Counted from the stretch's first letter, positions 1 through 7,328 are shown. The stretch: DNA of 22,126 nt from DASRCB01 sp035653295 (GCA_035653295.1 DASRCB010000198.1:1-22126), one strand, 5' to 3'. Notes: generated by a model from the sequence alone, not told the origin. Made by a program: numbers and translations.

Positions 1-58
1 TCTTCGGCTGCGCCGCGGCCGCCGCGACGGCGAGGAACACGATCAGGCTGGGTTTCAT
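1..58 (-). CDS. N-terminus of a secreted protein (truncated by window edge)
   Basis: The minus strand reads ATG at 58 and stays open to the window edge, giving 19 codons that begin MKPSLIVFLAVAAAAAQPK. This is a clean Sec signal peptide: a lysine near the start, a hydrophobic core and an Ala-rich cleavage region ending about AAA-Q. It points to an exported protein, but the mature part lies outside the window, so the function cannot be named. The gene is divergent from the oxidoreductase that starts 41 bases away, and the two share the 40-base gap at 59-98. Confidence 0.6.
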   Translation of the reverse strand, partial: MKPSLIVFLAVAAAAAQPK

Positions 59-82
59 TCGAGCGCCATTCTAACAGCGTGG

Positions 83-91
83 TGATACAGT
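83..91 (+). promoter_or_regulatory. Extended -10 promoter element just before the oxidoreductase start
   Basis: TGATACAGT reads as an extended -10 (TGn followed by TACAGT, with T1, A2, A4 and T6 of TATAAT). Its last base is 7 bases before the ATG at 99, so transcription would begin at or next to the start codon. No Shine-Dalgarno is visible. I see no good -35, which an extended -10 can tolerate. This is inferred from sequence only. Confidence 0.45.
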
Positions 92-98
92 GGCGCGT

Positions 99-1394
99 AT
101 GGACGCTACAGATCGCCGTGATTTTCTGCGCGCCGCGGGCGTGGCCGCGCTGGGCTCCGCATTCAACCAGGGCGTGCGGGGGGCCAATGACCGCCTCTCG
201 CTTGCCTTCGTGGGTGTGGGCACGATGGGCACGGACAACCTGAGCGCAGCGATGGCGCAGCCTGGCGTCGCCGTTGCCGCGGTCTGCGACGTGTACCAGC
301 CGCATCTCGAGCGGGCCTCGGCCCTGGCTCGGCGCGCGGGGCATCAGCCGAAGGAGACCGCGGACTTCCGGACGATCCTTGCTGATCGCTCCATTGACGC
401 GGTATGCATCTCCACGCCCGATCACTGGCACCCGTATATCGCCGTGGAGGCCTGTAAGGCGGGGAAGGACGTCTACGTCGAGAAGCCGACGGGCGTGGCG
501 GTCGAAGAGGGCGAGGCGATCGTCGCGGCAGCGCGGAAGTACAACCGCATCGTGCAGGCCGGCACGTGGCAGCGCTCCGGCGCGCATTTCCAGAAGGCCT
601 GTGAGATCGTCCGCAGCGGCGCGCTGGGGAAGGTCACGATGGCGCGTACGTGGATTTACAGCAACCAGCCGCAGCAGGGCATCGGGAATCCGCCGGACTC
701 AGCGCCCCCGGCTGGCCTCAACTGGGACATGTGGCTTGGCCCCGCTCCGGCGCGCCCGTTCAACCCCAACCGCTTCGGCGTCTATCCTCACGCCTACTCA
801 TATTTCCGATACTTCTGGGACTACGCCGGCGGGCAACTCACCGACTCCGGCGTTCACATGATCGACATCGTTCATATGGCGTTTGGCGATCCGATGCCGC
901 TGTCGGTGGCGGCCGGGGGCGGCAAGTACTGGTTCAGTGACGACACGGAGACCCCGGACACGCTGCAGGTCACGTACGAGTATCCGGGCTTTGTTGCCTC
1001 CTGGGAGCACCGATCGAACAACACCGAGGAACACACCAGCCGCCTCATGGGCGCCACCTTCCACGGCCCCCGCGGGACGCTGTATGTGGATCGCCAGGTG
1101 TTGCGTGTCACTCCGGAGAAGGGCTCGGACCTGCAGGCTTTCGAGATGAAACGCGTCGCCGACCCGCACCCGCTTCACTGGGTGAATTTCCTTGCCTGCG
1201 TCCGCTCGCGGCAGAAGCCGAACAGTGATATCGAGACCTGCTGCCGTTCCTCGGCGGCCTGCATCCTCGGCAACCTGTCGCTGCGCGCGCGCACCCGGCT
1301 GGACTGGGACGAGCCGAGCCGCACCGTGAAGCAGAGCGAGGCGCGGCCGCTGCTGCGGCGGGAGTATCGGGCGCCGTGGACGTTGGCAGTCTAG
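99..1394 (+). CDS. Tat-exported Gfo/Idh/MocA family oxidoreductase
   Basis: The 431-residue protein has the usual two-domain architecture: an N-terminal Rossmann fold with GVGTMG at residues 39-44 for NAD(P), the motif HWH at 109-111, the family signature EKP at 128-130, and a C-terminal alpha/beta domain with GLNWDMWLGPAP and TDSGVHMIDIVH (about 248-259). It begins DRRDFLRAAG, a twin-arginine signal, so it is probably exported folded with its cofactor bound. The substrate is probably a sugar or sugar derivative; relatives include NAD-dependent glycosidases such as GH109, but sequence alone does not settle the activity. I chose ATG 99 over GTG 90 because a -10-like element sits 7 bases upstream of 99. 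It is paralogous to the gene at 11620-12951 and converges on the FtsB-like gene, with 11 bases between their ends. Confidence 0.9.
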   Translation: MDATDRRDFLRAAGVAALGSAFNQGVRGANDRLSLAFVGVGTMGTDNLSAAMAQPGVAVAAVCDVYQPHLERASALARRAGHQPKETADFRTILADRSIDAVCISTPDHWHPYIAVEACKAGKDVYVEKPTGVAVEEGEAIVAAARKYNRIVQAGTWQRSGAHFQKACEIVRSGALGKVTMARTWIYSNQPQQGIGNPPDSAPPAGLNWDMWLGPAPARPFNPNRFGVYPHAYSYFRYFWDYAGGQLTDSGVHMIDIVHMAFGDPMPLSVAAGGGKYWFSDDTETPDTLQVTYEYPGFVASWEHRSNNTEEHTSRLMGATFHGPRGTLYVDRQVLRVTPEKGSDLQAFEMKRVADPHPLHWVNFLACVRSRQKPNSDIETCCRSSAACILGNLSLRARTRLDWDEPSRTVKQSEARPLLRREYRAPWTLAV

Positions 1395-1405
1395 AGGCGA
1401 TCTGC

Positions 1406-1750
1406 CTACTGCGCGCGGGGCTCGGGGTCGGCGTGGGGTGAGACGGCAGCCGGCGCGCCCTCGTGATCGGGCAGGATGAAGTGGATCTCATTCGGCTTGC
1501 CGGCGTGCAGCCACTTGCGGATGACTTCGTCCTGCTTGTCGCGGTTGTACTGAAGATCGTAGATGAGCTTCTGCTTATTCGCGATATCGCGCTTCAGGTT
1601 GGCGTTGTGCTCCTCCAGCGCGCGGATCTCGCGGCGCTTCTCGAGCAGCGACGGGATGCGCTGGGGACCGCGCAGCGACATCCAGGCGTACGCGCCAGCC
1701 AAAACAAAAACAGCGCAGACTGTCGCGCGCCGGATGAGGACGTGAATCAC
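1406..1750 (-). CDS. FtsB/DivIC-like septum formation initiator family protein
   Basis: This 114-residue protein has a short cytoplasmic N-terminus, one membrane segment at about residues 9-26 (ATVCAVFVLAGAYAW), then LRGPQ, then a long charged heptad-like coiled coil (about 33-80, rich in Glu, Lys, Arg and Leu, including LEKRREIRALEEHNANL), and a Pro/Ala-rich tail. The layout matches FtsB/DivIC, which bridges FtsL and FtsQ in the divisome. The start is GTG 1750: no ATG exists before the frame runs back into cutA, and this start leaves the membrane segment intact. AAGG lies 11 bases upstream. It is divergent from cutA, sharing a 72-base AT-rich gap. Similar small coiled-coil membrane proteins exist, so the family call is good but not certain. 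Confidence 0.75.
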   Translation of the reverse strand: MIHVLIRRATVCAVFVLAGAYAWMSLRGPQRIPSLLEKRREIRALEEHNANLKRDIANKQKLIYDLQYNRDKQDEVIRKWLHAGKPNEIHFILPDHEGAPAAVSPHADPEPRAQ

Positions 1751-1751
1751 C

Positions 1752-1779
1752 TTGTGAGTGCCCTTACATTGTTTATAAT
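1752..1779 (+). promoter_or_regulatory. Sigma-70-like promoter for cutA and the MFS gene
   Basis: TTGTGA (1752-1757) and a perfect TATAAT (1774-1779) are separated by 16 bases on the plus strand, in a locally AT-rich patch. Transcription would start near 1786, leaving a leader of about 37 bases that contains AGGG 8 bases before the cutA GTG. The -35 overlaps the first codons of the divergent FtsB-like gene's upstream region, so the two promoters may interfere. Confidence 0.6.
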
Positions 1780-1822
1780 CCTGTTTGGCCGGAAGATCCA
1801 GTGAAAACCGAGGGATAATTTC

Positions 1823-2158
1823 GTGACCGACAAAATTGTCGTCCTCAGCACCTGCTCCTCCGCTGAAGAAGCCGGCCGGATCGCGCGCCGCCTGGTGGAA
1901 TCGAGGCTTGCAGCCTGCGTCAACATCATGCCCCGTATACGCAGCGTGTATCGCTGGAAAGACGCGATCGAGGAATCGGAGGAAGTGCTGCTGCTCATCA
2001 AGTCGTCCCGCCCGCTGTTCGACAGCCTTCAGGCCGAGATCGGCCGTCTGCACTCGTACGAAACACCGGAAGCAGTGGCGCTCAGCATCGTGGACGGCTC
2101 CGAGCCCTACCTCGCCTGGCTGGCGCACGAGCTTGCTCCCGCCGGCGGTGAGGAATGA
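1823..2158 (+). CDS. cutA: Divalent-cation tolerance protein CutA
   Basis: The 111-residue product has the normal CutA1 length and carries its conserved blocks in order: VLSTCSSAEEAGRIARRLVE, SRLAACVNI, YRWKDAIEESEEVLLLIK, the LHSYETPEAVAL region, and a C-terminal YLAWL. CutA1 forms very stable trimers of a ferredoxin-like fold; a role in copper and other metal tolerance was proposed in E. coli, but its biochemical function is still uncertain. The start is GTG 1823, with AGGG 8 bases upstream and a perfect -10 further upstream. The stop overlaps the next start (ATGA, 2155-2158), so the MFS gene is probably translated by coupling from this one. Confidence 0.93.
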   Translation: MTDKIVVLSTCSSAEEAGRIARRLVESRLAACVNIMPRIRSVYRWKDAIEESEEVLLLIKSSRPLFDSLQAEIGRLHSYETPEAVALSIVDGSEPYLAWLAHELAPAGGEE

Positions 2159-3435
2159 AGCCCGCCTCCGCGGAGCGCGCGACCAATGCGCGCTTCTGGG
2201 TGCTGGTGTTCGCGGTCAGCCTCGCCATCCTTTCGTACGTCAGCCGCGTGTGCATCTCCCAGTGCGGTCCGCTGATGATGCGCGACCTGCATCTCAGCCA
2301 GGAGGAGATGGGTCAGGTGTTCGGGTCCTTCGGACTGGCGTACGCGCTGTTCGAGATCCCCAGCGGGTGGCTGGGGGACTGGATCGGCCCGCGCAAGGTT
2401 CTGATCCGCATCGTGCTGTGGTGGTCCGCTTTCACCGCTCTTACGGGCTGGATGTGGAGCCTGACCTCACTCTGGGTTACGCGTTTCCTGTTCGGCGCTG
2501 GCGAGGCCGGCGCGTTTCCGAACCTGACCAAGGTGTTCACCACCTGGCTGCCCCGGCGCGAGCGGCTGCGCGCGCAGTCGGTGATGTGGACCGCTGCTCG
2601 CTGGGCCGGGGCGGTCACGCCGAAGATCGTCGTGATCACGCTGCTGTTCATGAGCTGGCGCTGGGCCTTCGTCTTCTTCGGCTCCCTCGGCGTGATCTGG
2701 TGCGTGTTCTTCATGGCCTGGTTTCGTGACGATCCGCACACGCATCCGGGGGTGAATGCGGCGGAAGCGGCCATCATCGGGGAGGCCGGCCGGAATGCGT
2801 CGGGCCATGGAAACGTGCCCTGGGGCCGGCTGCTGGCCTCACGGTCCGTCTGGCTGCTGTGGGCGCAGTACTTCTGCCTCTCGTTCCCGTGGTACTTCTA
2901 TATCACCTGGCTCCCCGATTACCTCCAGAAATACTGGAAGGTAACGCCGAGCCAGAGTGGAACGCTGGCGGTGCTTCCGCTGTTCCTGGGCGGCCTGGGC
3001 TGTGCGTTTTGCGGCTGGATCTCGCGGCATGTCACCCGGGCGCTCGGAAGCGTGACCACCAGCCGCCGTTTGCTGGCCAGCACCGGCTTCGCAGGAGCAG
3101 CAGTTCTTCTGGTGATCGCCATCCACATGCACACGCCGGTGGCGGCGATGGTGGCGATGGGCTTTGCCAGCTTCTGCAACGATCTGGCCATGCCACCTTC
3201 CTGGGCAGCCTGCATGGATGTCGGCGGCAAGTACGCCGGCACCGTTTCCGGCTCCATGAACATGATGGGCAACCTGGCGGGGTACGCAGCGCCGGTGGTG
3301 GGCGGCTACATTGTTCACGGCGAGCCGGCGCGGTATGTGTACTTCCTGTATTTGATGGCTGCCGTGTACCTTCTGGGTACATTCTGCTGGCCCTGGATCG
3401 ATCCGGTCACATCCATCGACGAACAGCACGCCTAA
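2155..3435 (+). CDS. MFS transporter, anion:cation symporter-like
   Basis: This 426-residue protein has about 12 hydrophobic segments. The loop between helices 2 and 3 carries the MFS motif A as GWLGDWIGPRKVL. Helix 1 and the following loop (SYVSRVCISQCGPLMMRDLHLSQEEMG) and the FGAGEAGAFPN segment are typical of the ACS family, which includes hexuronate, galactarate/glucarate and phthalate transporters. The likely substrate is therefore an organic acid such as a sugar acid, imported with a cation, but this is family inference. The ATG overlaps the cutA stop by 4 bases, so both genes share one transcript. There is no strong terminator after its stop. The cutA pairing gives no clear clue to the substrate. 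Confidence 0.88.
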   Translation: MKPASAERATNARFWVLVFAVSLAILSYVSRVCISQCGPLMMRDLHLSQEEMGQVFGSFGLAYALFEIPSGWLGDWIGPRKVLIRIVLWWSAFTALTGWMWSLTSLWVTRFLFGAGEAGAFPNLTKVFTTWLPRRERLRAQSVMWTAARWAGAVTPKIVVITLLFMSWRWAFVFFGSLGVIWCVFFMAWFRDDPHTHPGVNAAEAAIIGEAGRNASGHGNVPWGRLLASRSVWLLWAQYFCLSFPWYFYITWLPDYLQKYWKVTPSQSGTLAVLPLFLGGLGCAFCGWISRHVTRALGSVTTSRRLLASTGFAGAAVLLVIAIHMHTPVAAMVAMGFASFCNDLAMPPSWAACMDVGGKYAGTVSGSMNMMGNLAGYAAPVVGGYIVHGEPARYVYFLYLMAAVYLLGTFCWPWIDPVTSIDEQHA

Positions 3436-3514
3436 GTTCCCGACCGTACATAGCTAACACGTAAGAAACTGTAAGCGGTTGTGACGCGGCAATACGCGTG
3501 CACATCGAATTAGC

Positions 3515-3520
3515 AGAGGA
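3515..3520 (+). promoter_or_regulatory. Shine-Dalgarno deciding the BON-gene start
   Basis: AGAGGA sits 8 bases before the ATG at 3529 but overlaps an in-frame ATG at 3520. The spacing favours 3529, which also gives a more usual signal peptide (MKNLLRN). Confidence 0.65.
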
Positions 3521-3528
3521 TGAACGCG

Positions 3529-4062
3529 ATGAAGAACCTACTTCGGAACATAACGTTGGCGGCGGCAGCCCTCGTATTTGCGGCTGCGCCCGCGTTTGCC
3601 GATCAGGGTAGCAAGCCTTTGGCGGAGCGGGTGCGCCATGAGCTGGTGATGCTGCCTTATTACAACATTTTCGACAACCTTTCGTTCCGTGTGGACCAGA
3701 ACACCGGCACGGTGTACCTGAACGGAGAAGTGACCGACCCGGTGCTGAAGTCCGACGCGGGGAACGTGGTGAAACATCTGGAAGGCGTTACGCAGGTAGT
3801 GAATAACATTCAGGTGCTGCCGCTCTCGCCTTTCGACAACCGGATCCGCTGGGCAGAGTACCGCACCATCTACGGTTATCCGGCGCTGAATCGCTATGCC
3901 CTGGGCTCGCTGCCCTCGATCCACATCATCGTGAATAACGGTCATGTGACGCTGACCGGCGTGGTGGACACGCAGGCGGACAAGAACATCGCCGGAATTC
4001 GCGCGAACAGCGTACCCGGGGTGTTCTCGGTAACCAACAACCTGATGGTTGCCCGCGGCTAA
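3529..4062 (+). CDS. Periplasmic protein with two BON domains
   Basis: The 177-residue product starts with a Sec signal peptide (MKNLLRN, a hydrophobic core, then AAPAFA at about 19-24). It continues as two BON-type repeats, at about 30-98 (LSFRVDQNTGTVYLNGEV, ending GVTQVVNNIQVLP) and about 105-176 (IHIIVNNGHVTLTGVVDT, ending GVFSVTNNLMV). BON domains, as in OsmY, are thought to bind membrane phospholipids or protect the envelope under stress. The second repeat contains a pronounced Tyr-rich linker (YRTIYGYPALNRYAL). The gene stands alone: the preceding gap of about 90 bases shows no clear promoter, and a strong terminator follows. Confidence 0.88.
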   Translation: MKNLLRNITLAAAALVFAAAPAFADQGSKPLAERVRHELVMLPYYNIFDNLSFRVDQNTGTVYLNGEVTDPVLKSDAGNVVKHLEGVTQVVNNIQVLPLSPFDNRIRWAEYRTIYGYPALNRYALGSLPSIHIIVNNGHVTLTGVVDTQADKNIAGIRANSVPGVFSVTNNLMVARG

Positions 4063-4095
4063 GTTTCTTCCTTCCCTGGAAGCTTTGAGTGAGAC

Positions 4096-4125
4096 ACGGC
4101 CTGGCCTTGCGCCAGGCCGTTTTTT
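4096..4125 (+). terminator. Intrinsic terminator of the BON gene
   Basis: A perfect 10-bp stem (ACGGCCTGGC with GCCAGGCCGT) encloses a 5-base loop and runs into six T residues. It lies 33 bases after the BON stop, and the next start codon is only 19 bases beyond the T tract. Confidence 0.93.
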
Positions 4126-4144
4126 GTGTTCAGTTATACCAGAC

Positions 4145-5533
4145 ATGTATCGTCTGGCGTTGTTTTGCCTGATCCTCATCCCGGCGGTTGCCGGAGAGAA
4201 CCTGGATGGAACCTGGCGGAGTGAGGGGTATGGTTATGTCTTCCAGATCGACGGCCAGAAACTGAAGGCGTTTCAGGTGACCACGCGCACCTGCGTCGAC
4301 AGCTTCAGCGCGAATCGCGATCGGACCACGGTTGATGGTCGCGAGGCGAGCTTTCGCACCGGCGATGGTGAAATCTGGTTCGTTCGGACCGGGGGCGCCG
4401 CGAATCGCAGGCTGCTGCATAACCAGGGCTCGGTCTCAGATATCCGCATCGATCGCATCGACCACCTGCCCGCTGCATGCGACCCTCCCACCCCGAATAC
4501 CCCGGTCGACAATTTCGACGTCTTCGCCCAGACGTGGGCCGAAAACTACATCTCCTTCGATCTGAAGCACGCCGACTGGACCGCGATCGTGAACAGGAAC
4601 CGCGCGCGCGTGAATGCATCCACGACGCCGAGCGCGTTGTTCGATGTCCTCGAATCCATGATCGAGCCCTTCGGCGACGCGCACACATCCATCTCCGCGC
4701 CTGCCCTGAAGCGCAGATTCCACGGCCTGCGCCCCGGGACCGACCGCGTGGTCAGGGATCTAGCTGGCGGCAATGGGATCGGTGAGTTTCAGAAAAACGG
4801 TGTGCCTCAGCTGCTGGCCGTCACCGATCGCGCCTGGATTCACGGCCCGCTGCGGCACTATTGCAACGATCAGGTTCAGTTCGGGTATGTGAACCCTCAC
4901 ATCGGATACCTCAGAATCCTCTCGTTCAATGGCTATACGCCCCAGGGCGGTTTTGAGGAAGGAATGGTCGCGCTCGAGAGGGCCCTGGACGAGATCTTGT
5001 CCGATTCCGGCCTGCAGGCCCTGGTAATCGACGTCCGCATCAATTTCGGCGGCGACGATCCGTATGGGATCGCCATCGCCTCGCGTCTCGCCACGCGTGA
5101 GTATCTGGCATACACGAAGTACGCGCGAGCGGATGCGGTGAATCACGACAAGTGGACGAAGGGCGATCCGAGTACCGTGCGGCCCAGCTCGCGACCGGGT
5201 TTTCGCGGGCCGGTGGTGGAGCTTACCGGTCCACTCACCATCAGCGCAGGCGAGACGTTTACCCAGGCTCTGATGGGGCGCACGCCGCACGTCACGCGAA
5301 TCGGCGAAAACACGCAGGGCGTGTTCTCCGACGTTCTCGGCCGGCGGCTTCCGAACGGGTGGTTCTTCGGTCTGCCTAACGAGGTGTACCGAACTCCAGA
5401 GGGCGTCGCCTTCGATGGCTCCGGCATTGCGCCGAATATCAGCGTGCCTGTTTTTGTGAAGGCCGATGTAACCGCTGGTAAGGACCCTGCCATGGCAAGG
5501 GCGCTGGAGATTATCGGCGCGCGGTCACAATGA
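4145..5533 (+). CDS. Secreted S41 (C-terminal-processing/tricorn-like) peptidase
   Basis: The 462-residue protein has a Sec signal peptide (MYRLALFCLILIPAVAG), then a small beta-rich region starting NLDGTWRSEGYG, then an S41 N-terminal helical region (about 122-185, VFAQTWAENYISFDLKHADW, with GDAHTS at 177-182). The S41 core has ALVIDVRINFGG (about 292-303), the nucleophile region TISAGETF with Ser367, and GENTQG near 387. S41 enzymes are serine proteases that often cleave near C-termini; no PDZ domain is obvious. I chose ATG 4145 because the frame otherwise runs back through the terminator into the BON gene. No Shine-Dalgarno is visible; TTATAC ends 5 bases before the ATG. Its end overlaps the convergent gene by 23 bases. 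Confidence 0.85.
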   Translation: MYRLALFCLILIPAVAGENLDGTWRSEGYGYVFQIDGQKLKAFQVTTRTCVDSFSANRDRTTVDGREASFRTGDGEIWFVRTGGAANRRLLHNQGSVSDIRIDRIDHLPAACDPPTPNTPVDNFDVFAQTWAENYISFDLKHADWTAIVNRNRARVNASTTPSALFDVLESMIEPFGDAHTSISAPALKRRFHGLRPGTDRVVRDLAGGNGIGEFQKNGVPQLLAVTDRAWIHGPLRHYCNDQVQFGYVNPHIGYLRILSFNGYTPQGGFEEGMVALERALDEILSDSGLQALVIDVRINFGGDDPYGIAIASRLATREYLAYTKYARADAVNHDKWTKGDPSTVRPSSRPGFRGPVVELTGPLTISAGETFTQALMGRTPHVTRIGENTQGVFSDVLGRRLPNGWFFGLPNEVYRTPEGVAFDGSGIAPNISVPVFVKADVTAGKDPAMARALEIIGARSQ

Positions 5534-6833
5534 CGTGAGCGCTCGCGCCCTTCGGCAGATGCAGCGCCAGCGTTCCGTCGCGGTCTGTTTCGAGTTCAGT
5601 CATCTCCTCGTCATCCACTTCGGCCAGGTACGGATGGCGTGGCGTCAGGCCGACGACCCAGGACAACTCGCCCGGGGCCGTAAAACGAACGGGCGCCGGA
5701 CCGCGCACCACCAGCGCATCGCCAATCCTCGCGGGCTGAGCGCCCATGGGGTGCGCCGCTCCGTTGTCGAACAGCTGAAGCTCGCCATCCACGCGTCCAA
5801 ACCATACAGCATCGTCATCCCACGACGAGCGGACGAACAGAGCGCCGGAGGTGGGATCGTAATCGCTGAGCGGGAGCTGCATATAGCTGAGCCCCGGCTG
5901 GTAGGGATTGCCCCACAGAAACTCGTAAGGCGCCCCAAGGGCGTCGCGCAGCAGGAAGCGATCCTGCATGAGCCAGCCCTGCACGTATTGCGTCTCTCGC
6001 GCGTTCGTGTCGTAGGCGACCAGAGCCAGTTCGGCGGCGCGCGACATGGTGGCGCGCCTGATGTCCGGCTCGCCATGGCCGCGGTATGCAGGGATACGAT
6101 AATCCGTGTCGCCGTCCTGAAGAATGGCAGGATAATACGACGCCAGCTCGTACTGCGGCAGGTGCGTGAAATAGTCCCTCGCGTTCTCACGCAGATCGAT
6201 GCGGAGATTGTCGCGGAGGACGTGCATCATCTCCTCCAGCGGGTAAAGATCGGCATGGGCGATGATTAGGTCGCCCGCCACGAGCCGCGGGGCGGTTTTC
6301 GTACGCCACCAGCCGCGAACGATGTCGGTTAGGACACGCTCGCTCGCAGTGGGATCCTCGTCGGCCATGGCAATCGCGGCCAGCGCGCGATCGCGGACCG
6401 CGCTTGTGTTTTCGCCCTGCTGAGCCGCCAGAAGTTTCGCGATTCGACCCGCAAGCAGATGCCGGCGCCCCTCGTCCAGCACATCCTGGCACCAATCGAA
6501 GACGAGCGCCAGCTGGCGCAAATCCGTTGCGGTCGCGCTCCAGGACACGGCCTTCTCACCGGCCGTTCTGTCGCCAGCGATTGCGTGATACAGCGCGAAA
6601 GCAAACCCGGGCTCGGGCATGGTCGCGCCGCCGCGGATCAGCGTCTCGAACTGGACCCAGCGCATGGTCTGCCGCTCGCGTTCGCGGCGCAGCAGCCGCA
6701 GACGATGGGCGTCCAGTAACAGCCGGGGGTGGTCGGTGTAAAGGTGGAAGCTCTCCGCAGTGGCCGAATCCTGAGCCAGCGCCGCGCCGCAACAGGCCAA
6801 CAGCACGGCCAGGACCGGGAAAAAACGGGTCAA
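5511..6833 (-). CDS. Secreted protein, distantly heparinase II/III-like
   Basis: This 440-residue protein has a signal peptide (MTRFFPVLAVLLACCGAALA) followed by HPRLLLDAHRLRLLRRERE, an opening often seen in heparinase II/III and alginate-lyase-like proteins. The helical middle (about residues 45-260) would suit an alpha/alpha toroid, and the C-terminus (about 300-440, including SGALFVRSSWDDDAVWFG) would suit a beta-sandwich. I do not see the usual HQH-type catalytic patch near LQLFDNGAAHPMGAQ, so lyase activity is doubtful. The start is unsettled: TTG 6833 gives the best signal peptide and has CACAAT 6 bases upstream; in-frame GTG codons at 6851 and 6896 are alternatives, the latter with AGAGG 10 bases upstream but lying inside a palindrome. 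Confidence 0.6.
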   Translation of the reverse strand: MTRFFPVLAVLLACCGAALAQDSATAESFHLYTDHPRLLLDAHRLRLLRRERERQTMRWVQFETLIRGGATMPEPGFAFALYHAIAGDRTAGEKAVSWSATATDLRQLALVFDWCQDVLDEGRRHLLAGRIAKLLAAQQGENTSAVRDRALAAIAMADEDPTASERVLTDIVRGWWRTKTAPRLVAGDLIIAHADLYPLEEMMHVLRDNLRIDLRENARDYFTHLPQYELASYYPAILQDGDTDYRIPAYRGHGEPDIRRATMSRAAELALVAYDTNARETQYVQGWLMQDRFLLRDALGAPYEFLWGNPYQPGLSYMQLPLSDYDPTSGALFVRSSWDDDAVWFGRVDGELQLFDNGAAHPMGAQPARIGDALVVRGPAPVRFTAPGELSWVVGLTPRHPYLAEVDDEEMTELETDRDGTLALHLPKGASAHVIVTARR

Positions 6834-6860
6834 GCCAGCATTGTGGCACACCGGGGGATT

Positions 6861-6900
6861 GGGTGTGGCGTGTGTCCGGGCGACACACCCGGCCACACCC
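6861..6900. repeat. Long imperfect palindrome (hairpin)
   Basis: Arms of 16 bp (GGGTGTGGC plus GTGTGTC, paired with GACACAC plus GCCACACCC) enclose a 5-base loop, with a single 3-base bulge (CCG, 6889-6891). A second perfect palindrome, GAGGCGCCTC (6901-6910), abuts it. It lies just upstream of the minus-strand secreted protein. No T tract follows on either strand, so a normal terminator is unlikely. It could be a REP-like element or a regulatory hairpin. Confidence 0.7.
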
Positions 6901-7328
6901 GAGGCGCCTCTGCGACGGGCCTGTTCGCCGCCATGTTGTTGATTTCGCGTGCCCGCGCGGTGGCGCTCGGGTTGCAGATCAGGGGATGAATTGATTGGAG
7001 TACCTCTTTAAACCTGCCCTCTGATTGCAGCGAGCGGAACGGGGAAGCGAGCAGGCCGAGCAAAGGCGTGCTTGCGGGAGCCGGTGTTCAGATTTCGAAG
7101 GTCGCTCCTTCGTACGTCCTGCTGGTTGCAACAGAGGGGGTTTTTTTGAGCGTGACTTCTCCTTGAAACGAGCTTTCCGCGGAGTGCGGGAATCGGTTCG
7201 ATCGGCGTTCACGAGACGGGATTAGAAGGACGCGGGCCCGTTCGTGGACGGAGCGTTTTGTTCTGATCCGGTCGGGCCGGGGCCGCATTCAGCCCATCCT
7301 GGGCAGGCCGCACCGGACCCGGTCACCC

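Noticed and set aside
1763..1768. ATG immediately followed by TAA on the minus strand before the FtsB-like gene, a possible start-stop element
   Set aside because: Six bases in an AT-rich spacer are easily chance; it lacks its own Shine-Dalgarno and nothing else supports it.
1751..2128. Extension of the FtsB-like frame back through cutA to an ATG at 2128
   Set aside because: The extension is fully antisense to cutA, and the protein family begins with a short N-terminus directly before the membrane segment.
7120..7147. A terminator ending in seven T (7141-7147)
   Set aside because: The preceding stem is weak (3+3 bp with a bulge) and three G separate it from the T run; no gene on the plus strand ends before it.
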